From: Endobugula sp047636495
GTDB lineage: Bacteria; Pseudomonadota; Gammaproteobacteria; Pseudomonadales; Cellvibrionaceae
Assembly (NCBI GenBank): GCA_047636495.1
Contig: JBLILH010000010.1
Span: 39,645-103,644, forward strand
DNA length: 64,000 nucleotides
Reading direction: 5' to 3'
Shown here in pieces: positions 19,577 through 27,570 of this stretch (its first letter is position 1; each line of letters opens with the position of its first letter). The translations under genes and the position numbers were made by a program. The notes under the pieces were generated by a model. It saw only the letters and a program-made list of their open reading frames with translations. It did not search any database and was not told where the DNA came from.

Positions 19577-19836
19577 CCCTCACCATGACCGTTAACATAC
19601 TCTACTTTGCCCAATTACGGGAGACGGTCAATATAGCGGAAGAAGGATTACGGCTCGCCGGACTCTTCAATACTGTCGCTCGATTAAAATAGCAACTCGC
19701 GCAACGCAATGCCCAATGACAAAAAGCGTTTTCATCAACCGTTTTGTGTGCAGTCAATCAAACCGTCGCCTTAGATGAACAAGTGTTTCAAGACGGTGAC
19801 GAAATCGCTTTCTTTCCTCCCGTCACAGGGGGTTAA
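19573..19836 (+). pseudogene. moaD: moaD pseudogene (molybdopterin synthase small subunit)
   Basis: The 88-codon frame is preserved from an ATG overlapping the moaC stop to a terminus FFPPVTGG, the expected Gly-Gly end of this ubiquitin-like sulfur carrier. Two internal stops break it: one after NTVARLK and one after QLAQRNAQ. Both are of a kind that one C-to-T change in a Gln codon would make. Length and reading frame are otherwise normal, so decay is recent. Confidence 0.9.
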
Positions 19837-20227
19837 GTGCCAGACACTATCAATATCAAACCTACAACTTTGAAGTAGGCGAAGAGCATCGCCAACTGCA
19901 CAAAGACGCACCCGCCATTGGTGCCATAGTGACCTTTACCGGCCGGTACGTGAATTGGCTAATAGCGACCGCACCGAGCTTTTTCTCGAACACTATCCTG
20001 CCATGACCGAAAAAATCTTAATCAACATTATCGACCAATCTAACCAACGCGAGAACATTACTAACATCCGCATTATTCATCGTATCGGGCACCTGTCAGT
20101 CAGCGAACAAATCGTCTTCGTCGGCGTAAACAGCCCCCACCGCAGCGACGCCTTTGCAGCCGCCAACTTTATTATGGACTGTCTAAAGACCGACACACCG
20201 TTTTAGAAAAAAGAAATTATGGATTAG
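19837..20227 (+). pseudogene. moaE: moaE pseudogene (molybdopterin synthase large subunit)
   Basis: Similarity to MoaE runs in pieces: PDTINIK, then after a frameshift YNFEVGEEHRQLHKDAPA and IVTFTGR. After a second, one-base frameshift near 19945-19960 it resumes as LANSDRTELFLEHYPAMTEK through VIHR-like IIHRIGHL and FIMDCLKT. Where MoaE normally has FWKKE, this copy has F-stop-KKE (TAG at 20204-20206, as from TGG). Two frameshifts plus a nonsense codon make it non-functional. Confidence 0.93.
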
Positions 20228-20433
20228 GGAGAACAATGGGTGCACACTAAAGAGAATGAGGTGGCAGCACGGGGAAAATGGGCAAAGCAGTAGGGCTCAA
20301 GTTATTATAGAGGGAACGACTGTATCACGCAGTTCGCTCTAACCCGGTCGCAACATCATTAGCCAGATTTCACTTAATCCCGTTTACCCTTCCCACAATC
20401 ATTAAGCTATCTAGATCAACAAACCCTACGATG

Positions 20434-21504
20434 CTATTTTTTTTTGCGCAGGCGCGTCAACGCTATCTGTATAGTTTTCGCCATTCGGGCGACTGCTCTT
20501 GCCAGATCCCCCAGCTCATCTTTTCTATCCTCACCAGTAACAGATTGAGTAAACAAACCTTTACTAAAAGCATCAGCGGCTTGTGTTAGCTGTTTAATAG
20601 GTGAAAAAATACTGTAACTAATCAAAAACGATAATAGTAATGTCATTATTAACGTGGCGGCTGATAAAATTTTAGCATTCCATTCTGCATTAAGGTAGTT
20701 TTCATAAGCTTCTGTATAATCTTGCTGAACCACTAATGTCCAGCCTGAACCCACCGAACGCTTTACAAAAACTTTATCTGTGCCTTTATAAGAAAGACTT
20801 GTCACCTTGTTGCTTTTCAATTTCAATGCTGGATGCCCAGAAAAACTTTGAAGACCCTCAGTTAAACTAGCAACAGCTTTGATTCCGCCGTTAGCAATCA
20901 CATTATTCTTTTCATCGACTAAAAAGGCATAACCTGTACTACCTATAGTGGTCTCAAAAATATAGTTCGAAATCGATAAAAGTGATGAACACTGTGTAAT
21001 AACGCCAACCATCAGTCTATCGTCGTTCTTGATAGGTATAGCGAAGCAATGAAGAGGTATTGGCTTTAACTTACCAATCAATACCTGCTGCCCCATAGGT
21101 TGGCCCGATTTTACTTGTTTAAAATATTCTCGATCGCTGTAATTTTTTAATGTCTTACCGTCGCTTCGAGAAACAGCGTTACCGTTAATATCAGTAACAA
21201 AAATTAGTGACGCCCATTCTAAATTGTTTTTCGCGGCCACGAGTAATGGCTGCTGTGCTTTAGCATCCATAGTTTTAAACGCATCTACACTAGATAGGAA
21301 ATCGGAGCTTCTGACATTTTTATCCATCCAGCCATTAACTTCGCCCGCAATAATTTCGGAGGTCTGCAACAAACGCTGTTCTACTATTGCCTTATGTTCA
21401 GAAGCATTAAGGTAAACTTGATAAAAAAACCCTACTAACGGAACAAGAACAATCAATAGACAGCTTATAAAAATTTTGGGAAATATTTTAAGATTTTTTA
21501 ACAT
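20434..21504 (-). CDS. Cache-HAMP membrane sensor without output domain
   Basis: A 356-residue membrane protein. TM1 is at about residues 8-28, a periplasmic double-Cache (dCache_1-like) region at about 35-270 (WASLIFVTDINGNAVSRSDG, SDREYFKQV, GSTGYAFLVDEKNNVIANG), TM2 at about 280-300, and a HAMP segment follows (SPIKQLTQAADAFSKG). It stops at TRLRKKK with no methyl-accepting, kinase, GGDEF or cyclase domain. It probably senses a small molecule and signals through a partner, perhaps the PATAN-like protein encoded just upstream. The ATG at 21504 is preferred over the TTG at 21522. Confidence 0.8.
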   Translation of the reverse strand: MLKNLKIFPKIFISCLLIVLVPLVGFFYQVYLNASEHKAIVEQRLLQTSEIIAGEVNGWMDKNVRSSDFLSSVDAFKTMDAKAQQPLLVAAKNNLEWASLIFVTDINGNAVSRSDGKTLKNYSDREYFKQVKSGQPMGQQVLIGKLKPIPLHCFAIPIKNDDRLMVGVITQCSSLLSISNYIFETTIGSTGYAFLVDEKNNVIANGGIKAVASLTEGLQSFSGHPALKLKSNKVTSLSYKGTDKVFVKRSVGSGWTLVVQQDYTEAYENYLNAEWNAKILSAATLIMTLLLSFLISYSIFSPIKQLTQAADAFSKGLFTQSVTGEDRKDELGDLARAVARMAKTIQIALTRLRKKK

Positions 21505-21717
21505 GATCGACACTCTAGTCAAACTATTATTACTCAGCAGTTCTATAGCTTAAAAAAAAGCCAAAGCACGCACCATAAGAAATCGCATACAATTGAAAAT
21601 ATATATAGATCGTTTTGCAGGCTATTTTTATATGTAAAGATAGCCCTATAAGAAAAATGAGGTCTATAAAAACTGAGCCTAACGTTGGGTCAATAATTAA
21701 TATAAGCTTTTATTATT

Positions 21718-22260
21718 CTAGTTCAACTTCAACATTATCTCGTTTTTAAATTTTTCTTGAGACTCAGCACTGTCTATATGAACAGACAAGTGATCTACCA
21801 GGTTCTCAACTGAGCTCACTGACGGCAATTCTTCAAAAAAGATAATTTCAGCTATGGGGCCTATGTACTCAACAAAAACATCTTTAACCATTACCTGATC
21901 TGCCTTACTAATCTTTTTTATACGGGCAGAAGGAGTCAGCGTTGCAGGACGATTAAGAGTGGATGCTGGGGCACGCCCAAAAGCTTGGGTGTTCAGCATA
22001 TAGATAATATCGACTGTCAGCGGCAAGCTATTGTGAGCTTGGTTAGTCACGCCTAAATAAAACTTACTTTCTATTGCTTCAAAAAAACTAGCTTCTTTAA
22101 TTGCTTCCATGCCAACATCACCCCGACACTTTACTGACTGCAATTCACCATTGACAAAGAACATTTGCAAAAGCCGTCGATTCGATAACTTCACAAATAG
22201 CGCCCCCGTCGATTTATTGCTCCAACATTTGTTAATTTCATTCATAAGGTCAATTTTCAT
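21718..22260 (-). CDS. PATAN/DUF4388-like signalling protein
   Basis: A protein of about 180 residues from the ATG at 22260 (MKIDLMNEINKCWSNKS); a frame extension to 22311 lacks support. The N-terminal half (GALFVKLSNRRLLQMFFVNGEL, then GDVGMEAIKEA) resembles PATAN/DUF4388 adaptor domains. The C-terminal part (VEYIGPIAEIIF, LVDHLSVHID) resembles a short helical module found at the ends of some bacterial cyclases and kinases. No catalytic motif is seen. It lies about 210 bp upstream of, and co-oriented with, the Cache-HAMP sensor, so a two-protein signalling pair is plausible. Family assignment is from memory of motifs. Confidence 0.6.
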   Translation of the reverse strand: MKIDLMNEINKCWSNKSTGALFVKLSNRRLLQMFFVNGELQSVKCRGDVGMEAIKEASFFEAIESKFYLGVTNQAHNSLPLTVDIIYMLNTQAFGRAPASTLNRPATLTPSARIKKISKADQVMVKDVFVEYIGPIAEIIFFEELPSVSSVENLVDHLSVHIDSAESQEKFKNEIMLKLN

Positions 22261-22617
22261 CGACTTACTATACCTTATAAATAACCAATGGACTAGACCT
22301 CTAAAAAACAACGATTATTTTTATAAAGCACACTCTATTTTGACAAACTTCTGCACTTCGAGGCAGTTAATGGGGCACTAAAACTAGGTATCCATTCAGC
22401 CTTAAGTGGGCGGGTTATATGCGTATTTTATAAGTTTCTACCTTACCGTCTGTTACACTGCGCAAAGATAAATGAGCTTCCACGTACATATGATATTGAG
22501 GATAGATGAAGATCCTGATTAGAGTAAACAATCTTACTAGATAACCTTTGTTACCGGACTTGTTCTTAGTTACTCTTAACCTGTACATTCCTTTTCATCG
22601 TGAACGAGCGTTATATC
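22261..22617. other. Intergenic region upstream of the VF530 gene
   Basis: About 360 bp between divergently oriented genes. No coding frame or clear repeat is supported. It is AT-rich and presumably holds promoters for both sides. Confidence 0.4.
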
Positions 22618-22869
22618 ATGAGCCAAGATCAGCCTAACAACCCACTGCACGGCATTAAACTGGAACAAGTAGTCACTCAATTAGTTGAGGAATACGGCTG
22701 GGAAGAGCTGGGAGATAGGATTCGCATTAACTGCTTCAAAAGCGATCCGTCAGTTAAATCATCGTTAAAGTTTTTGCGCAAAACTCAGTGGGCCAGAGAT
22801 AAGGTTGAAAAATTGTTTATTGACACGTTTGTAGAGAAATCGCCTTGGGGAGGCTCTACAATAAGCTAG
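22618..22869 (+). CDS. VF530 family (DUF2132) small protein
   Basis: An 83-residue protein matching the VF530/DUF2132 family in nearly all conserved text: NPLHGIKLEQ, YGWEELGDRI, INCFKSDPSVKSSLKFLRKT and WARDKVE. Family members are small and DNA-binding-like, with no proven role. The ATG at 22618 gives the usual N-terminus; the frame could begin 18 bases earlier at a GTG. It stands alone. Confidence 0.88.
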   Translation: MSQDQPNNPLHGIKLEQVVTQLVEEYGWEELGDRIRINCFKSDPSVKSSLKFLRKTQWARDKVEKLFIDTFVEKSPWGGSTIS

Positions 22870-23081
22870 GATTTTGTCGGGCTTAGAGAGTCGTAGCGAG
22901 GTGGTGAGAAATTGAGGGTATTTTCCCGGACATTTTAGGCGCATAGTGGGCCTACTTACCAAAAGTAGATGTTGTTAAACAACGAGAAAGATCAAGAAAA
23001 TGCACCGATTCCTCACTGCCTTACTAAGTCCGAGAGGCTCCAAGTATTCGCTAATCACGGTTGCTCAACCTCAGCGGGCAT

Positions 23082-23987
23082 TTACATTTTTTCATCACGC
23101 CTACCGGCTTCTGCTTCTGCCAATATCCACGAGCGAAAAGCTTCCGCGTGCGGATGAACAATATGGGCGGCGGGGCTTGAGAGATAGAAAGCTTCCGATG
23201 TCGCTAGGCTCTGCTCAAAGGGCACAATCAGCTCACCTTGAGCAATCAATTCCTCGACTAACGATGTTCGCCCTAGTGCAATCCCTTGACCCATCACAGA
23301 CATTTTAAGCGCAATAATCAAGGTGTCAAATTGAATTCCCTGGGAACAATCAACATCCCTATACCCCATATTATTGAGCCAATAACCCCAGCCTTCCTCA
23401 TAACCAATAACGTGCAGTAAGTCATGCTTGTTAAGTTCTGATGGAGAACTAGGCCGCATATTGTCTTTATAGAAAGTAGGGCTACAAACAGGGAACAACT
23501 CATCCCACGTTAAGCGGTTAGATATACATCCGTTCCTATCCCCTTTGCCATAATAAACTTCCATATCGGATTCATGACTTTGATCATTAAACCAAATATT
23601 ACTGGTAAAGCGTAACCTCACTTCTGGATGTAACTTTCGAAAACGTCCGAGTCTGCCGCTAAGCCAATTATTCAAAAACACAAGGCTGACACACACTGTC
23701 AATATGCGATTACGACCCTCACCAAAAATCTCGTCAGTGGCGGTCGCAAGCCGCTCTATAGAGTCAATGACCGAGGGTAAATATGCACGCCCGGCTTGGG
23801 TCAATTCCAAACCTCTGGGCAAGCGTTTAAAAAGAGTAACGCCTAGGTTACTCTCGAGCCCTTTAACTTGTTGACTGATCGCTGCTTGCGTTAAGTTGAG
23901 TTCTACCGCTGCCTGCGTAAAGTTCATATGGCGAGCAGATACCTGAAATGATCGTAGCCAGTTAAGCGGCGGCAGATTTTTTTTCAC
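23082..23987 (-). CDS. dddR: LysR-type regulator of the DMSP cluster (DddR)
   Basis: LysR regulator of about 301 residues. The helix-turn-helix is at residues ~5-65 (MNFTQAAVELNLTQAAISQQVKGLE), then a substrate-binding-like effector domain. The GcvA-like text is usual for DddR. I prefer the GTG at 23987: AAAGG lies 9 nt upstream and the length is normal; the longer frame to 24095 adds an unusual 36-residue tail. Position downstream of dddB and dddC and opposite dddD matches the Marinomonas ddd cluster, where DddR activates dddD in response to DMSP. The function here is by analogy. Confidence 0.82.
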   Translation of the reverse strand: MKKNLPPLNWLRSFQVSARHMNFTQAAVELNLTQAAISQQVKGLESNLGVTLFKRLPRGLELTQAGRAYLPSVIDSIERLATATDEIFGEGRNRILTVCVSLVFLNNWLSGRLGRFRKLHPEVRLRFTSNIWFNDQSHESDMEVYYGKGDRNGCISNRLTWDELFPVCSPTFYKDNMRPSSPSELNKHDLLHVIGYEEGWGYWLNNMGYRDVDCSQGIQFDTLIIALKMSVMGQGIALGRTSLVEELIAQGELIVPFEQSLATSEAFYLSSPAAHIVHPHAEAFRSWILAEAEAGRRDEKM

Positions 23988-24199
23988 AATAATGACCTTT
24001 AATAGAGGCCCCCTGCCAAGGTGATCTTCGACCAAATCAACAAGGGACTGTTTTTCTATTGTGGATGTATGTTTACTCCGTTCTATAAACATCACTCAAA
24101 AATTAAGATCAACGACATCACTCATTACAGATACTTTTTATCTACACAGAAATCAATGCATTTTCATCTCAAATACACCGACTAAAATAACAGACTTAG

Positions 24200-25690
24200 C
24201 TAGCGTGGAAAAGAAAAAGAAACTTCCTCACGCACACCACTAGAAGGCCAGCGCTGAGTAATTGTCTTCCGCTTGGTATAAAAGCGTGCGGCATCAGGAC
24301 CATAGGCATGTAGATCACCAAATAACGAGCGTTTCCACCCGCCAAAGCTATGATAAGCGACAGGTACTGGCAGCGGTACATTAATACCGACCATTCCCAC
24401 TTCTATATTGTCAGAGAAATAACGAGCAGCTTCGCCATCACGAGTAAATATGCAGGTACCATTGCCATATTCGTGGTTATTAATCAGTGTCATGGCTTCA
24501 TCCATTGTTTGCACTCGAATAACCTGAAGCACCGGTCCAAAGATTTCATCTTGGTAACTCTGCATCTCAGCAACGACATGGTCAATGAGTGTCGCGCCTA
24601 CAAAAAAGCCATCTGCGTAACCCGCCACCACTGGGTTGCGCCCATCAACCATTATTGTTGCCCCGTCTTGCTCAGCACTATCAATATATCCCACTATTTT
24701 TTGTTGATGTTGGCGAGTAATCACTGGGCCGAAGTCATTACTGCTATCGGTATACGCACCCACTTTTAGTGACTGCATAGCTATTGTCATTTTACTCACT
24801 AAGTCATCTGCCACGGCATCGCCAACAGTAACCACAACCGATAAGGCCATGCAACGCTCACCTGAAGAACCACATGAAGCACCGAGCAATTGATTAACCG
24901 CATTATCAATATCTGCATCGGGCATAACAATTGCGTGGTTTTTTGCACCGCCTAAAGCTTGGCAACGTTTACCATTAGCACTAGCGGTACGGTAAATGTA
25001 CTCGGCGATCGGAGTAGAACCAACAAAGCTTACGGCTTTGACACGATCATCATGTAACAACGCATCAACCACTTCTTTGTCGCCATTAACCACACTCATC
25101 ACGCCGTCTGGAAGACCCGCATCTTTTAATAAGCTCGCGATAAACAATGATGAGGTAGGATCACGTTCAGACGGTTTTAATATAAAGCAATTGCCGCAGG
25201 CAATAGCCATCGGATACATCCATAACGGGACCATAGCAGGGAAATTAAAGGGGGTAATTCCCGTCACGACACCTAAGGGTTGAAACTCACTCCAACTATC
25301 TATATCAGGCCCAACGTATTTGCTATGTTCACCTTTTAACACTTCGGCAACACCACAGGCATATTCGACACATTCAATACCGCGCTGTAATTCGCCAGCA
25401 GCATCATGACTAATTTTACCGTGTTCTTCACCGATCATCTCACAGATTTTATCGGCATTTTGCTCCAACAAGACTTTGAAGCGAAACATCACCCCAGCCC
25501 GCTTACCCACCGGTGTATTTCGCCACGCAGGATAAGCTGCTTGTGCAGCAGTGATGGCATCGTTCACGGTCTCTTTGGATGCCAGAGCTACTTTTCTAAT
25601 GGCAATACCTGTAGCCGGATTAAACACGTCTTGAGTACGCGATACGTCCGCACGTATCTCTCCATTAATAAAATGTCCTACTGTATTCAT
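24200..25690 (-). CDS. dddC: CoA-acylating aldehyde dehydrogenase DddC (MmsA-like)
   Basis: A 496-residue aldehyde dehydrogenase of the methylmalonate-semialdehyde dehydrogenase type. NAD-binding text FVGSTPIAE is near residue 222. The catalytic Cys280 sits in GSSGERC, with VVTGITPFNFP and the C-terminal SFGGWKRSLFGD. In ddd clusters this enzyme is thought to oxidise malonate semialdehyde, formed from 3-hydroxypropionate, to acetyl-CoA. On sequence alone it could be an ordinary MmsA; the neighbours (dddB, dddR, dddD) decide the call. dddB lies 63 bp upstream. Confidence 0.85.
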   Translation of the reverse strand: MNTVGHFINGEIRADVSRTQDVFNPATGIAIRKVALASKETVNDAITAAQAAYPAWRNTPVGKRAGVMFRFKVLLEQNADKICEMIGEEHGKISHDAAGELQRGIECVEYACGVAEVLKGEHSKYVGPDIDSWSEFQPLGVVTGITPFNFPAMVPLWMYPMAIACGNCFILKPSERDPTSSLFIASLLKDAGLPDGVMSVVNGDKEVVDALLHDDRVKAVSFVGSTPIAEYIYRTASANGKRCQALGGAKNHAIVMPDADIDNAVNQLLGASCGSSGERCMALSVVVTVGDAVADDLVSKMTIAMQSLKVGAYTDSSNDFGPVITRQHQQKIVGYIDSAEQDGATIMVDGRNPVVAGYADGFFVGATLIDHVVAEMQSYQDEIFGPVLQVIRVQTMDEAMTLINNHEYGNGTCIFTRDGEAARYFSDNIEVGMVGINVPLPVPVAYHSFGGWKRSLFGDLHAYGPDAARFYTKRKTITQRWPSSGVREEVSFSFPR

Positions 25691-25753
25691 AAGAACTGCC
25701 TCAATATAAAATTATACATAAAACGACTTACCATAATGGTTCATCATAACAAC

Positions 25754-26911
25754 TCACCATAGTTGCTTATAGATATCCGCTAACACTTCTGCACTGGGCA
25801 CGCGAGGGTTATTATTAGGTGAACCTGAGGCAAGTGCCTGTTCTGCCATAGTGGGTATCAAGTCAAAAAAAGTTTGCTGATCTATTCCGTATTCTTTGGG
25901 CGTAGGTACCTGAAGGTCTTTATTAAGCTTATGCAGCTCAATCAGTAATTTATTATTGGCCTTATCATCACTGTCGCTTTCGTCCGCGACACGCATTGCA
26001 CGTGCACAGTCCGCGTAGCGTTCGGGTGCGCCAGCAATCGAGTACTCGGTAACAATAGGCAGAAGCATGGCATTTGAAAGCCCGTGAGGCACATGAAAAG
26101 CGGCGCCTATAGGCCGACTCATTCCATGCACAAGCGCAACTGATGCGGCAGAGAATGATATCCCTGCCAAAGTAGAGCCTAGCATCATGGCTTCACGCGC
26201 AAGCTTATTCGATCCGTCGTGATAAACATCACGCAGATTAGGTCCTAATAAACGCAATGCAGATAACGCTTGACTATCGCTATAAGGATTTGATTTTTGA
26301 CTAACATAAGCCTCGATTGCATGCGTTAAGGCATCAATCCCCGTGTCGGCAGTCGTTCTTGCAGGCAAACTCAAGGTGAGCGAATAATCTACCAACGCGG
26401 CCATAGGCATAAAGCCAACACCTACACAGAGCATTTTTTCATCGGTTATTTCGTCCGTAATAATAGTAAAGCGCGTCACTTCACTGCCCGTTCCTGCGGT
26501 AGTCGGAATAGCAATAATAGGCACGCCTGCTTCATGCACGATTCGTGGAAACTTATAGTCCTGTATGCTGCCACCAAATTTTGCGAGAATACTAATCGCT
26601 TTCGCACTGTCGATAGGGCTCCCTCCCCCTAAGGCAATGATGCTGTCATAGTCACCGTCCCGTAATTTGTTCACACCTGCTTGTATGGAACTCGCTGTTG
26701 GTTCAGGCACCGTATCATCGAAGACATCTACAACAACATCAACAACGTCAAGAAAGCGTTTAATACGGTCGACATAGCCTAACTCCACCATCATTTTGTC
26801 AGTAATAATCAAGGGTCGTTTACATCCCAAACTGGTCAATACTGTAGACACATCTTGGCTGGCATTTTCACCTACTTGCATAATGCGCGGTAGAATTATT
26901 TGAGCAGACAT
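25754..26911 (-). CDS. dddB: Iron-containing alcohol dehydrogenase DddB
   Basis: A 385-residue group III (iron-dependent) alcohol dehydrogenase from the ATG at 26911, which has a GAGGGT ribosome-binding site; an upstream frame to 26995 is unsupported. It shows the nucleotide-binding GGGSPIDSAKA, the TTAGTGSEVT loop, and the metal-ligand segments THAIEAYV, HGMSRPIGAAFHVPHG. In ddd clusters DddB oxidises 3-hydroxypropionate made after DddD action on DMSP. It heads a dddB-dddC-dddR run and diverges from dddD. Confidence 0.86.
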   Translation of the reverse strand: MSAQIILPRIMQVGENASQDVSTVLTSLGCKRPLIITDKMMVELGYVDRIKRFLDVVDVVVDVFDDTVPEPTASSIQAGVNKLRDGDYDSIIALGGGSPIDSAKAISILAKFGGSIQDYKFPRIVHEAGVPIIAIPTTAGTGSEVTRFTIITDEITDEKMLCVGVGFMPMAALVDYSLTLSLPARTTADTGIDALTHAIEAYVSQKSNPYSDSQALSALRLLGPNLRDVYHDGSNKLAREAMMLGSTLAGISFSAASVALVHGMSRPIGAAFHVPHGLSNAMLLPIVTEYSIAGAPERYADCARAMRVADESDSDDKANNKLLIELHKLNKDLQVPTPKEYGIDQQTFFDLIPTMAEQALASGSPNNNPRVPSAEVLADIYKQLW

Positions 26912-27314
26912 ATGACCCTCACCTATAGTTAAACAATAATAAACCTTAAACGGCATCCGTACAGTAGAACCACTTAAGTAAATAAAAAAAGGCAAACGAG
27001 TGTCTTCACAACCATCCGCTAATGGCTGGGAAGTGCTGCATTAGCCAGCGTATAAATAGCCCGTACTATGGCCATCAAGAAACACCGCACTGCAATAAAA
27101 AATTAACTTGCCCAGCTTGTAACCAACACTAAAAATCACGACAAAGCGTTTGATTTAAAGCCTATTTACTTATATAAATTTAGGATATATCCCAGTAACG
27201 ACCATTTTTTAAGGAAACAAAAAACAACTTAAAACCGTATTCAACGCATTGTTGTCCTTATTAAATATCTTTAAAAGCAATAAAAACGCACACTAAGGTA
27301 TTAATTTTTTTATG

Positions 27315-27334
27315 GATAAAAAATATTTTTTATC
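27315..27334. promoter_or_regulatory. 20-bp perfect palindrome in the dddB/dddD divergent region
   Basis: GATAAAAAATATTTTTTATC reads the same on both strands. It lies roughly midway between the dddB and dddD starts, in a gap of about 660 bp, in very AT-rich DNA. LysR regulators bind imperfect dyads of T-N11-A form, which this contains, so it is a candidate DddR operator. Chance palindromes are more likely in such AT-rich DNA. Confidence 0.4.
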
Positions 27335-27520
27335 TCCTAGACCAACCAAAAACATATCAACGCTAATAAAACCTATAGACATAAATATTATATAGCCTAA
27401 GGCCTCTTATTTATTGCTGGTTTATCTCATCATCCACTTTTACTATCTCGCAAATGTTGTCTCAATGAGAAAAGCATCACTGGAAAACAGTGTAACGTCT
27501 AGCAATATCTTAACCGGTAG

Positions 27521-27538
27521 TCGGTTTTTAAAAACCGA
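27521..27538. promoter_or_regulatory. 18-bp perfect palindrome just upstream of dddD
   Basis: TCGGTTTTTAAAAACCGA is a perfect dyad ending 32 bp before the dddD start codon. Its G/C ends make it less likely to be a chance result than the AT-only one further upstream. It could be an operator for dddD or a leader structure. Confidence 0.45.
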
Positions 27539-27570
27539 TGCGAATGTAGATTTAAGAAGGATGCCTTCAA

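Larger units (their letters stand above)
26996..27570. other. Divergent control region dddB / dddD
   Basis: Nearly 600 bp of AT-rich DNA with no supported gene; a BCCT-type DMSP transporter (dddT), often found here in other ddd clusters, is absent. It holds the two palindromes listed separately. An 8-codon frame with ATG at 27561 overlaps the dddD start out of frame and is probably incidental. Confidence 0.5.
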
